From contig NC_133538.1 of assembly GCF_048544455.1 (NCBI RefSeq), positions 5,362,658 through 5,426,657 on the forward strand: a DNA stretch of 64,000 nucleotides. The letters are read 5' to 3'. Position 1 is the stretch's first letter. Each line of letters opens with the position of its first letter. Of this stretch, positions 1-9,745 are shown in pieces. Source of the stretch: Silene latifolia. Its lineage: Eukaryota; Streptophyta; Magnoliopsida; Caryophyllales; Caryophyllaceae. The notes below the pieces were generated by a model, which did not search any database, had not been told where the DNA came from, and was given only the letters and a program-made list of their open reading frames with translations. The translations under genes and the position numbers were made by a program.

Positions 1-62
1 GGCTTTCAAAAGAACGCTATACGTCCACAGATTAGCTTGGCATGTAGGTGGCTATGTCCACA
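1..62 (+). repeat. 3' tail of the T1 5' LTR
   Basis: The window opens just upstream of a recognisable primer-binding site, so the first bases should be the end of a 5' LTR closing with CA at 61-62. A 10-base string, TCCACAGATT, occurs twice (about 24-33 and 57-66), which makes the exact LTR end uncertain by a few bases. The matching end of the 3' LTR is not visible downstream because that LTR is interrupted. Confidence 0.6.
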
Positions 63-65
63 GAT

Positions 66-83
66 TGGCGACTCCGCTGGGAA
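66..83 (+). promoter_or_regulatory. T1 primer-binding site (tRNA-Arg type)
   Basis: TGGCGACTCCGCTGGGAA closely resembles the complement of the 3' end of plant tRNA-Arg(ACG) including CCA, as I remember that tRNA, with one mismatch inside the first 15 bases. Tat-lineage elements commonly use this primer. It sits 3 bases after the inferred LTR end, as expected for minus-strand DNA priming. Confidence 0.75.
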
Positions 84-1577
84 AAAACTAGGACACTTAC
101 GTCTCTATGATCCCTAGATGGTGAGACTTGAACGAGGTATAGGTTGGAATGCATTAATTGATATTACGGTCACGGCCGGGTTCCTTGTCCGGGCCCACAA
201 CCTAACCTTCATCGACCAATTGGCTCGTCTCTTCGGCGTGAGTTTTCTCATCCCCGCGTTTCGAATGCCGATTGAGTCAAGCAAACCATTGACGTCACAC
301 ATTTCTGTTTCGTCAAAGAGCTTTCATCACTTTCAAGCTCGAGGCTAAGGCACCCTCCTTACACACTTTGTTTGGATTGGTATCCCTCTCGCAAATCGGG
401 GTTTTATTGCTTAGTGTGTACCCACCCTTCTAAGCCAAAACCCGTGTCAGCATAATGCATAATATAATCAACTGTGAGTGCTTATGTGCTACTTGATCAT
501 AAGTCCTTCCGTGTCATTTTCAAACTTTCAAAATCACCCTTTTTTGCGCCGTTATAATGGCCATTTTAAACTCGGTCTCTCGCCGACCGTTGCACACTTT
601 TCTAGGCCGTTGTAATGACGATTTTCAAACTCGGTTTTTATAGCCATTTCAACACGCCTTTCTAGGCCGTCGTAATGACGATTTTCAAACCTGGTTTTTA
701 TAACCATTTCAACACGCCTTTCTAGGCCGTCATAATGACGATTTTCAAAATCGGTTTTTATAACCAATTCAACACGCCTTTCTAGGCCGTCGTAATGACG
801 ATTTTCAAACCCGGTTTTTATAACCATTTCAACACGCCTTTCTAGGCCGTCGTAATGACGATTTTTAAACTCGGTTTTCTACAACCATTTCAAATCACCT
901 TTTTACGCCGTTATAATCGCCGCGTCTAGACACGGATTTTAACCCGTTTTGTGCCGACAATGGCTCTTTCAAAACCCGAGAAAAGCACGCACCCTTTTCT
1001 CGAGACACTTTTGAGATCCCGAGGACTATGCACCGTCCCCGAGACCTCTTCAAACATTTCAAACTCGATTTTCAAAACATACAATTTTAAATTTTAAAAA
1101 CCGTCTTGGGAAACAATACACTGTTTTCCGAGCTGATTCAAACTCAAAACCGTCTTTTGCAAATAAACTTAAGACAACCCTTTCAACTGACCGACTTACG
1201 GAGATCTCTATCTTCGGAAGCCGTCCGTAAAGTGACAAATGAATCTTTTTGAAAATTTTTATTTTGGGAAACTTAAGTCAACCATTCCAATTCCGCCTCG
1301 TATCTATCGAGTCGAAGCAAACATACTTATGGGTCTTTAATTATGAGTCGTCTCACCACGAGACCCGTCCAATGGCATCACGCCGTTATGTTGGACTCGT
1401 GTCAAAAGTTCGGTCAACACCGTCACGTCATAAATCGAGTCAGCACCGAGGAACCACACACGATCACCCTCGTCTTGTTGAGTCTGATCTTTGTCTCGTC
1501 CTTTGTGTTGTCTGCGTTCAGTCTTTGAACTGTGTCGGATTGAGTTGTAATGTGAGCCGTTTTTTTGCTTCAGAGCC
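84..1577 (+). other. T1 untranslated leader, non-coding
   Basis: About 1.5 kb lies between the PBS and the gag start. No ORF in it looks real. It holds the 60-base tandem array at about 541-897 and otherwise AT-rich sequence. Long leaders are usual in Tat elements. Confidence 0.7.
541..897 (+). repeat. 60-base tandem repeat in T1 leader, about 5-6 copies
   Basis: Units starting TCTAGGCCGT begin at exactly 601, 661, 721, 781 and 841, each 60 bases, with a few substitutions between copies. A diverged partial unit lies at about 541-600. A reading frame on the - strand (552-827) merely follows the repeat and is not a gene. Confidence 0.95.
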
Positions 1578-2950
1578 ATGGCCCGGTCTTCAACTTCGTC
1601 TGTCAACAGCAACAACAATGATAATAACAGAGATGTCACGACTGATCAGCTAGCCAACCTGCTCACTGCTCTTAAGGTCACCCTGAATCGCGTCGAGACC
1701 CGTATCGACGCCCTGGAAAACAAAGAAACTGGAGAATATAATGCTCCGCCTTTGACTGAAACTGAGAAGAGGCTAAAGCTCTTGGAAGAACAGCTCCTAG
1801 CCCGGGGTAACAATATCCATCTTGAGAACAACAGAAGGTTCGAACCTGTTGGGGATCAACTACCCGACAACTTTACCCTAACTGATGTACCTAAGTTCAA
1901 AAGAGTGGAGGACCCGCTCAATCATATCCGTGCCTTCAAAGACTACATGGCCATTAAGGGGGTCAAACAGGAACTTTTCACCTGGATCTTTCCGTCTTCT
2001 CTGGAACCGATCCCTCGCCAATGATACTACTCCCTTGATCCGAAAAACCTTACTACTTGGGATCAGGTCGCAGTTGAATTTGCCAAACAATATGCTGGCA
2101 ATGTTGAAATCCAAGCCAATACCCGTACCCTTGAGGTCCTAACCCAAAACGATAAGGAGGGGTTCACCGAGTTCTTAACCCGGTGGAGGAGGGTGAGTAC
2201 TCAGTTGGTCAGTAAGCCGAGTGAATCAACTTTGGTGGAAAAGTTCGTCAACAATCTCCGCCCAGTGTACGCCAACTTACTAAGATACCAAAATATTAAG
2301 ACCTTACAGGATCTACAAATTCTAGGAACACGCATTGAAGATGACCACCGGAAGGGCGTCTTGGCCAAGACCACTGGCAGAGGCTACCAGGGGTCCACCT
2401 CAACCGGGTCTCGTCCCTATGGTGAAACGAACAAAATTGATGAGGTCAACCTCGTTGAACCATCTGCTAAGAGAGCTGAGCGCCCCCAGAGAGTGTTCAC
2501 TAATATAGGGTCAACTTATGCAAGTGCTCTGAAGAGGCTCATGGACCAGGGGAAGCTACAACCAATCGGACCCACCCCGGATCTGACCGATGCTAAGAAA
2601 TCCCGATTCTGGAACCCCAATGCCTATTGTCAGTACCATCAAGGGAAGGGACATGATACTGAAACCTGCTTCAAACTCAAACACATCATCCAAGACATGA
2701 TTGAGAAAGGGGATTTGACTTTACCCCCGCCGACTAAGCCAAATAACAAAACAAATCCTCTGGGAATCCACGCCATCTCCAACGATGAGCCAACTCTGGA
2801 CTGCTCACACCTCATCCTGCCAGTTGATGACGAGGTGAATGCCTTGGAGAAAGGTTCATCAGACGGGGTATTTGTGTTCAGTGCCACAACTATGCTCACT
2901 ATGTTCCAAAAGGTTGAGGAAGCCATATCAAGTCTCTCCGAAAGGATCAC
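1578..2950 (+). pseudogene. gag: T1 gag, 5' part (interrupted by A1)
   Basis: Gag is the structural capsid and nucleocapsid polyprotein of the element. The ATG at 1578 opens a frame that runs to the A1 insertion point, broken only by TGA at 2022-2024, where family alignment expects Trp (TGG to TGA). The N-terminal part is a polar, predicted coiled segment; the central part is a Ty3-type gag core (for example the region FAKQYAGNVEIQANTRTLEV at about 2078-2137). A CX2HX4HX4C zinc finger typical of Tat gag lies at 2628-2669. The frame continues on the far side of A1 at 9452 when the insertion and one copy of the duplicated ATCAC are discounted, so gag was still open here when A1 inserted. Confidence 0.88.
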
Positions 2951-3731
2951 TGATACGGTCGTTTCTGTACCAAAAATAAATACCTAAATATAACTAACAG
3001 AAGCTAGCGATAAGTAGGGTCGATCTCCACAGGGAGGCGGTTTACTATCTACTTGTCTATTCTATCTGTCTAATGTCACTATTGGGGGTTTGAAATGTTT
3101 TGACTAGACTAAGAGATTAAAGGAAGGGGCAAAGGAAAGAGAGAATTTAACAGATAAAAGAGAGAAATATGCTAGGAGTCGGTCTACCGTGGTAGCTACA
3201 CTATCGGGTCAGCTGAGTCGATTAAACTATTGATAAGAAGAGCTATGGTCGTCACCTTTCGGTCCTTAAACCGCCCTAGGGTCTCCTAACTTAGCTTTCG
3301 CCCTGATTAGGTATTACCTATTGTAATTAAGCAAGCCTTCCTTTCCAATCTTTCGATCCAGGCCGGGGTTAACTCGATAAATTGGTCTCCTGCATGCATT
3401 CATTCAACCTAATAACAACTAAATTGCCTAATACAATTCTTATCGCAAGACTAATCTAATTAAGTCGATCCTAACATATTACTACCACGGCTTCCCTAAT
3501 CCTAACATACTAAGGGGAATTAGCTACGCATAATTAAATAGAGAACAAGAAATAAAGAAAAAGTAAACATTAAATAAAAGTAAAGAGAAGGAATGAATTA
3601 CTGAATTATTGATCCGGAAAATAAGGAAGAACAAAATAACAAGATGGCATGTATATAAAATGATAAGAGAGCGGAAAAGCAACGTCGACGAAAGGTCGAT
3701 AAAAAGGGGGGTTACAATGATGTCCTACTCC

Positions 3732-3739
3732 TATTTATA
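3732..3739 (-). promoter_or_regulatory. TATA box candidate, A1 left LTR
   Basis: TATAAATA on the - strand inside the LTR, followed in the transcript direction by GGAG. The same motif lies at 8713-8720 in the partner LTR. The placement fits a Pol II promoter of the retrotransposon. Confidence 0.55.
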
Positions 3740-3807
3740 AGAAAAATAGGATTTATTAACCTAATTGACGGAATTAAAGCTAAAAAGCCGAACCCATGAG
3801 CGAAACC

Positions 3808-3986
3808 ACTCGATCGAGTGGTATAAAACCACTCGATCGAGTGGTATAAAACCACTCGATCGAGTAAACTAAAGCTTAAACCACTCGATCGAGTGAAATA
3901 ACCACTCGATCGAGTAAATCAATAAGTGCAACTACTCGATCGAGTAGAAAAAGGACTCGATCGAGCATAATTCTACTCGATCGAGT
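3808..3986. repeat. Array of eight CGATCG palindromes in A1 left LTR
   Basis: Perfect or near-perfect copies of ACTCGATCGAGT start at 3808, 3831, 3854, 3883, 3904, 3934, 3955 and 3975. The seventh ends in C instead of T. Spacing is 20 to 30 bases. The first three units form a true 23-base tandem repeat; the rest have unrelated spacers. Confidence 0.95.
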
Positions 3987-5095
3987 AGTTTCCAGCGCAC
4001 AATTTCCTGCTTTGCGTACTGAACTTCAAACGGCTGCCATTTCTTCGTTACTTGGACAAACAGGGTGATTCCGGTGGCATTGGAAAGCTAAGAGGACAAA
4101 ATTTCATCTCCATTTGGAATAACCTGAATATCAGTTGTACAATTCGAGATATGGCTCTCCAAAGTAGGCACTAGCAATTTGAAGTTCTTCCTTTGCTCGC
4201 CTATCTATCTTTCTTCTTTGCGCATCTCAAAATAGCTATATTCCCGCTCCAAATTCACTCTTCCTTCAAATGCATGCTAAACGGACGGTAAATGGCTTGA
4301 TTTCACTACTTTCTGGTCCATTCCTGCAATCAAGACAAAATAAACCAAAGTAGCATATTCGGGGCATTTCGTAGCAATAAACTACGATAAAAGCATAGAA
4401 ATACGTGCATAAAATAGGCTAAAAAGACTATATAAAATGCACGTATCAAATCTCCCCAAACCAAACCTTTACTCGTCCCCGAGTAAACTAAAATGCAACT
4501 AATGGAACGGAAAAAAGATAACTCAAAGCTAGCTACAAATGCCCACTTAAGCCAATTTAATGCAAGCAAACTAGCACTTATAGCAAACAGTCAAATGCAA
4601 ACGAGTTATAGGATGTTTATGAAAGTAGCTGAACCGTCGACCTTGCAAGACCTTTAACAATGGACTCTCATGGGTCACTCTTCTCTCATGAAGCAAAGGG
4701 TGAACATATATATGTAAGAGAGAAAGAAAAATAGTCGCTCACCTAGACTACGACCCACATAAACATGCATGCAACTAATATGATAAACAATTCTAGCTAC
4801 CGTACACACATTCCAACCCAACAACGTCCTGTCACAGCCAAGGGCTTACAAAAATATGGTAAAGTGAGGCAATGGGTAAGAAAAGGCAAAACATTTTATG
4901 GAAATGTGGAGGTATAGGCGGCCAAGCTAGTACCTAAACAAAACCATATATCAACATCCGTTTCCAACTCAATTATGAATTAAGCACATGCCCTTCATTT
5001 GGCATAAAATCTCACCAAACCGAACTAGAAACACTCCTCAAATGATATAAGATAGAACATAGGAGCAGAAACCGACTAATCAACAAACAACATCT

Positions 5096-5230
5096 CTTTT
5101 TTCAATTTCTTCCTTTCTTTTTCTATTTTTTTTCGGTTTCTTCTTTTCTTTTTCGATTTTTTTTTTCTTTTTCATTTTCGAATTCCTTTTTTTTCAACTT
5201 TTTTTTTTCTTTTTCACGTCTTTTTCATCA
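5096..5230. repeat. T/C-rich low-complexity tract
   Basis: About 135 bases of T-runs separated by C and G. A similar tract occupies the equivalent place in A3 (47,761-47,850). In element orientation both are A/G-rich. Confidence 0.85.
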
Positions 5231-6150
5231 TCCTCCTTTTCTTCATAAGTTACCAACTCCGAATCAATAGATGCAAGCCAAACTTGATACAATAGACAAT
5301 ATACCGCAGAACAATCTAAACTAGCTTGACAAGGCAGGCTAAATTTGGAATGTAGCTAAAGGTCAACAGGGAAATTTGGCTAATGTGGAGTTTAATGGGT
5401 AAAAATGAAAGAAAGGGAAAATGTAAGCACCTCCCTGCATGTGACACCGACCACTAACCCGAATGTATGAAGGCAAAAAGCAATTGAATTTCATATACGT
5501 GCAAATTGATGATACATGTTATGCAAGGAGTAACTACTCACAATCCTACATGAAACCGGTCACAAATGACACCAGTTTATACGACTCTAATTCCTTAGAA
5601 TTTATAAGTAGGTTGCCAAAATTTCAGGTCAAGTCTATTCGTTCAGCTAAATTTAACATTAACTCGTAGATTATGCAATAAGACAAGCTAAAAGAATATA
5701 TAGTTTATTGCAAGGCTTACGCAAAAAGACAAATATAGTGCAATTTCATCATGGAAATCGACCGTTCCGACTCAACCTATATGCTAAAATAAACGTGAAA
5801 TTTTTTGAATTTTTAACAGTTTTTCAAACTTTTTATGATATTTTAAATTTTATATGAGAAATAAACAACAATGCATACGGAAATAAACGTGATAAAAGAA
5901 ATGCAAATAAAAACAAGATGCAGACAAAGATATGGATGCATAACCTCCCCAAACCAAACCGTACAATGCCCCCATTGTACCAAAACATGGAAAGGAAACG
6001 CAAACTAAAAGAGAAAGAGAGTAAATATGAAAAGCTCACAAGATTGCGCGAATAAGGGACCTCCCCAAACCAGCCAGCAACGTGGGAGGTCACTAATAGC
6101 TCTGAAACATCGTCACAAGCAGCTAAGTCAAGCAATGGGCGTCCAAAACA

Positions 6151-6254
6151 GCTCGATCGAGAGGAATAGTGGTCGATCGAGTAGAAAAGTGGTCGATCGA
6201 GTAAATTTTTTTTTTTTTTTTACTCGATCGAGTACAAAGTTACTCGATCGAGTA
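6151..6254. repeat. CGATCG palindrome cluster in A1 internal region
   Basis: Five copies of a (G/A)(C/T)TCGATCGAG core at about 20-30-base spacing, with a run of T between the third and fourth. It is non-coding and lies downstream of the gag-like ORF in element orientation. Confidence 0.9.
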
Positions 6255-6927
6255 ACTCGTCTTTCTGCAGCTTAAGGTTCGAGTAGAATTCCTGCAAAGA
6301 CGCAATGAAACACAGCCCGCAAACTAACTAAGCAAGCATACTGATATAGTTTATGGTATAAAAACCATTTATTACAACTGAAATTTAATAATAAGCAAAA
6401 TAAAATCGCCGGGTTGCCTCCCGGGTAGCGCCAGCTTGAGACAGGTCCCAACTCGACCTTCTTTTCTTTGAGGCTCTCTAATTAATCATAATCAAAACAG
6501 CTCAAAGCGCGCAGCATTAGATTGTACATCTGCGCATGTGCTACACAGAAATGTAAGTAGCACCAAAGTGGAATACAGAAATAGGAAATAAATTTAAACA
6601 ATCGTTTAAGTCTAACAAATTTCCTATGTGAGCTCCTAAATTTATCCACAAAATAAAGGAGCGCGGGAGCAATAGACGCTATATTAGGGTCCCGATTCAG
6701 ATTAGCAATTTTGAGATGACATGTACGGTGAAAATTCGTTAATTTATATGTCCACATGGAAGGGGGTATAGCATTAAAAGAAATAGCGCGAGTCAAACGA
6801 GGCAATATACTATTAAAACAAACAATAATAAAATTATCGTTTACTACCTCAGGTTGGTTGCTCTCAACAATGGAATCACTGACCAAAGAATGTAATACCT
6901 CATCCGTGTTAGGAGCAAATACCGACT

Positions 6928-7767
6928 CTAAATTGTCCTTTCGTCGCCCTCGGTGGAATTCGTCCCCGTAAATCTCACCTCAAGTGCATCTAACTCGGCT
7001 TTGAATAAGGGGGATTCACCGTAACCGTTATCATCGTCAAAATCGTCATCTAAATCAAACCCACATGACGAATCATAGCTCCCAATGGCCAACTCACTCG
7101 ATCGAGTAGAATTATTACTCGATCGAGCACTTTCCTCTTGATTTTCACTCGATCGAGTGATTTGAACTACTCGATCGACTGATTCTTCTGAAATTTCACT
7201 CGATCGACTAATATAAGTCACTCGATCGAGTGATATTTCCTGGACAGGGCTGAAATCTTCGCGTAAGGCATTGAAATATGATAGAAACTCGTCATCCGAG
7301 TCATAGAGGTCATCCTCAGCATTGGGCAACACGGTTTCCTCAGGGGAAAAACCGCTCTCAGCAAGGTATACCTCTTCTTCTTGCATCTCAGCTACTAACT
7401 GAGCAATGTCAGTTTCGAGCTTATCAAGTCGCGTAAAAGTGCATTTATCATAATCTTGCCTCACTTGCATTTGAGATGCAAGTGTCTCCAATAGCGATTT
7501 CAGCTCCGCAATTTCTTCTTCTTGTATATCAGAAGGATCTCGTTGCGGTGGCCATTGATAGGGTGGATGTGGCGGCACAACTACAGCTGCTTGACTAGCT
7601 CGACTATGCTGTTGGAACGCGTAAACTTCGTTATTCTCTGCCAAACAAAAAACTGCATTATGCCCAGCAGCACCACATCTCCCGCAGTAAATCACCTGCT
7701 GTGCCATATAATGGGAGATAGGTGACGGGTCAAAGGTACTCAAGCCTTCCCTTTGACGATCTTTCAC
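6928..7767 (-). CDS. A1 gag-like protein with zinc knuckle (279 aa, intact)
   Basis: The frame is uninterrupted for 279 codons on the - strand, starting about 135 bases after the PBS. A retroviral-type zinc knuckle CX2CX4HX4C lies at residues 28-41 (CGRCGAAGHNAVFC). An alternative start, Met21, falls just before it. A predicted coiled stretch follows (about residues 80-130), then a region rich in Asp, Glu and Ser. Residues about 180-230 contain repeated RSSE/SVDR-type peptides, which are the translation of the CGATCG palindromes at 7095-7231. The capsid part of an Athila gag is missing, so this is a nucleocapsid-like remnant or a packaging factor; function is inferred only from the knuckle and position. 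The lack of stops, unlike the surrounding decayed genes, suggests recent insertion or selection on the family. Confidence 0.72.
   Translation of the reverse strand: MKDRQREGLSTFDPSPISHYMAQQVIYCGRCGAAGHNAVFCLAENNEVYAFQQHSRASQAAVVVPPHPPYQWPPQRDPSDIQEEEIAELKSLLETLASQMQVRQDYDKCTFTRLDKLETDIAQLVAEMQEEEVYLAESGFSPEETVLPNAEDDLYDSDDEFLSYFNALREDFSPVQEISLDRVTYISRSSEISEESVDRVVQITRSSENQEESARSSNNSTRSSELAIGSYDSSCGFDLDDDFDDDNGYGESPLFKAELDALEVRFTGTNSTEGDERTI
7095..7231. repeat. CGATCG palindrome cluster inside the A1 ORF
   Basis: Six copies (ACTCGATCGAGT or one-base variants such as ...GACT and ...GAGC) lie within the coding frame of 6928-7767 without breaking it. They translate to repeated Arg-Ser-Ser-Glu and Val-Asp-Arg peptides. 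Confidence 0.93.
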
Positions 7768-7900
7768 CTAGAACTGTCTAGGTAGAACCTGTAAGGCCTA
7801 TCAAAACAGCACTCAAGGAAAAAGATTAAAACGGCCTCAAGGGAAAAATCCCCTGAGGCTAGAAACAGATAAAATGAAACAATTAAATAAATAGATGCCT

Positions 7901-7917
7901 CCCCGGCAACGGTGCCA
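7901..7917 (-). promoter_or_regulatory. A1 primer-binding site (tRNA-Asp type)
   Basis: On the - strand TGGCACCGTTGCCGGGG matches the complement of the plant tRNA-Asp(GTC) 3' end in 16 of 17 bases. It lies 5 bases from the right LTR, which fixes the element orientation as minus. This is the usual Athila primer. Confidence 0.85.
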
Positions 7918-8712
7918 AAATTTGATACGGTCGTTTCTGTACCAAAAATAAATACCTAAATATAACTAACAGAAGCTAGCGATAAGTAGGGTCGATCTCC
8001 ACAGGGAGGCGGTTTACTATCTACTTGTCTATTCTATCTGTCTAATGTCACTATTGGGGGTTTGAAATGTTTTGACTAGACTAAGAGATTAAAGCAAGGG
8101 GTAAAGGAAAGAGAGAATTTAACAGATAAAAGAGGGAAATATGCTAGGAGTCGGTCTACCGTGGCAACTACACTATCGGGTCAACTGAGTTGATTAAACT
8201 ATTGATAAGAAGAGCTATGGTCGTCACCTTTCGGTCCTTAAACCGCCCTAGGGTCTCCTAACTTAGCTTTCGCCCTAATTAGGTATTACCTATTGTAATT
8301 AAGCAAGCCTTCCCTTCCAATCTTTCGATCCAGGTCGGGGTTAACTCGATAAATTGGTCTCCTGCATGCATTCATTCAACCTAATAACAATTAAATTGGC
8401 TAATACAATTCTTATCGCAAGACTAATCTAATTAAGTCGATCCTAACATATTACTACCACGGCTTCCCTAATCCTAACATACTAAGGGGAATTAGCTACC
8501 CATAATTAAATAGAGAACAAGAAATAAAGAAAAAGTAAACATTAAATAAAAGTAAAGAGAAGGAATGAATTACTGAATTATTGATCCGGAAAATAAGGAA
8601 GAACAGAAGTAACAGTAACAGTGTATATGAAATGATAAGAGAGCAGAAGCAGCGTCTGACAGTGCCAGATCAAAAGGGGAGGGGGGGGGGGGTTACAATG
8701 ATGTCCTACTCC

Positions 8713-8720
8713 TATTTATA
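8713..8720 (-). promoter_or_regulatory. TATA box candidate, A1 right LTR
   Basis: TATAAATA on the - strand. In element orientation this is the 5' LTR, so it is the copy expected to drive transcription of the gag-like ORF. Confidence 0.55.
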
Positions 8721-8788
8721 AGAAAAATAGGATTCATTAACCTCATTGACGGAATTAAAGCTAAAAAGCTCAACCCATCAGCGAAACC

Positions 8789-8921
8789 ACTCGATCGAGT
8801 AAACTAAAGCTTAAACCACTCGATCGAGTGAAATAACTACTCGATCGAGTAAATCAATAAGTGCAACTACTCGATCGAGTAGAAAAAGGACTCGATCGAG
8901 CATAATTCTACTCGATCGAGT
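8789..8921. repeat. Array of six CGATCG palindromes in A1 right LTR
   Basis: Copies start at 8789, 8818, 8839, 8869, 8890 and 8910. Spacers match units 3 to 8 of the left LTR array, so two 23-base units were lost here or gained there. Confidence 0.95.
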
Positions 8922-9383
8922 AGTTTCCAGCGCACAATTTCCTGCTTTGCGTACTGAACTTCAAATGGCTGCCATTTCTTCGTTACTTGGGCAAACAGGG
9001 TGATTCCGGCGGCATTGGAAAGCTAAGAGGACAAACTTTCACCTACAATTAGAATCACCTGAATATCAGTTGTACAACTCGAGATATGGCTCTCCAAAGT
9101 AGGTACTAGCAATTTGAAGTTCTTCCTTTACTCGCCTAGCTATCTTTCTTCTTTGCGCATCTCAAAATAGCTATATTCCCGCTCCAAATTCACTCTTCCT
9201 CCAAATGCATGCTAAACGGACGGTAAATGGCTTGATTTCACTACTTTCTGGTCCATTCCTGCAATCAAGACAAAATAAACCAAAGTAGCATATTCGGGGT
9301 ATTTCGTAGCAATAAACTACGATAAAAGTATAGAAATACGTGCATAAAATAAGCTAAAAAGACTATATAAAATGCACGTATCA

Positions 9384-9450
9384 AATCTCCCCAAACCAAA
9401 CCTTTACTCGTCCCCGAGTAAACTAAAATGCGACTAAAATGCACGTATCA
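9384..9450 (-). other. 67-base aberrant extension of the A1 right end
   Basis: After the normal LTR end at 9383, bases 9384-9430 repeat the internal sequence that follows the left LTR (from 4449, including the polypurine tract). Then 9434-9450 carries a second copy of the LTR terminal sequence ending ACGTATCA, joined at the shared string ACTAAAATGC. This looks like an aberrant reverse-transcription product that still ended in a valid terminus. Confidence 0.8.
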
Positions 9451-9451
9451 A

Positions 9452-9745
9452 ATCACCCGACTTGACGATGCCTACCGTCGATTTATCTTCAATCCTCCGC
9501 CACCACGCCCGAGGGAGAGTCCCCAGAGCGCCCAAAACTACCCTCACCAGGATGGATTACTCCCGCGACCATTCTGGCATGCACCTCATAATAATCACCC
9601 TCACAATAATCAAACCCACAAAAACTACTCTCACAATAATCAAACACACAAAAACTACCCTCACAAAAATTACCCTCACAGAAATATCCCTTACAAAAAA
9701 CTGCCCGCCGAGGAATACCCCTCCAAGGTGCCTTCGAGATCCTGA
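9452..9745 (+). pseudogene. gag: T1 gag, 3' part
   Basis: The gag frame resumes directly after the A1 insertion. A Pro-rich stretch is followed by a run of HNNQTHKNYP-like peptides encoded by short imperfect tandem repeats (about 9590-9700). TGA at 9743-9745 ends this frame; alignment to the next segment needs a frameshift at about 9720-9745. This is the C-terminal tail of gag, after the zinc finger. Confidence 0.75.

Larger units (their letters stand above)
2951..4448 (-). repeat. A1 left LTR (3' LTR in element orientation)
   Basis: The 1,498-base LTR starts TGATACGG and ends ACGTATCA on the + strand, and closely matches 7923-9383. It has eight copies of the CGATCG palindrome at 3808-3986, against six in the partner LTR, and a diverged patch at about 3630-3710. 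Confidence 0.92.
4449..6927 (-). other. A1 3' internal non-coding region
   Basis: About 2.5 kb between the gag-like ORF and the left LTR carries no convincing ORF. A purine-rich tract on the - strand immediately before the LTR (rich in GGTTTGGGGAG, + coordinates about 4449-4466) is the polypurine tract. A T-rich stretch (5096-5230) and several blocks around 5310-5420 and 5755-5795 resemble the same region of A3. A palindrome cluster lies at 6151-6254. Confidence 0.75.
7923..9383 (-). repeat. A1 right LTR (5' LTR in element orientation)
   Basis: This 1,461-base copy matches 2951-4448. It has two fewer palindrome units. At about 8605-8670 it carries CAG/CTG-rich sequence where the left LTR has CGA-rich sequence. 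A G-run is present at about 8681-8692. Confidence 0.92.
2951..9450 (-). mobile_element. A1: non-autonomous Athila-like LTR element inserted in T1 gag
   Basis: Two LTRs (2951-4448 and 7923-9383) begin TGATACGG and end CGTATCA on the + strand. A tRNA-Asp-type PBS abuts the right LTR, so the element reads on the - strand. ATCAC precedes the left end (2946-2950) and recurs at 9452-9456, consistent with a 5-base target duplication plus one extra base. The internal region holds one intact gag-like ORF and no protease, RT or integrase, so transposition must have been supplied in trans. The right end carries an unusual 67-base extension (9384-9450). Confidence 0.9.

Noticed and set aside
552..827. 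91-codon - strand ORF with ENRHYDGLERRVE repeats
   Set aside because: A shadow of the 60-base tandem array (20 codons per unit).
3808..3986. Regularly spaced palindromes resembling a CRISPR array
   Set aside because: The units are 12-base palindromes with short, partly repeated spacers inside a plant LTR. No cas genes or prokaryotic context exist.
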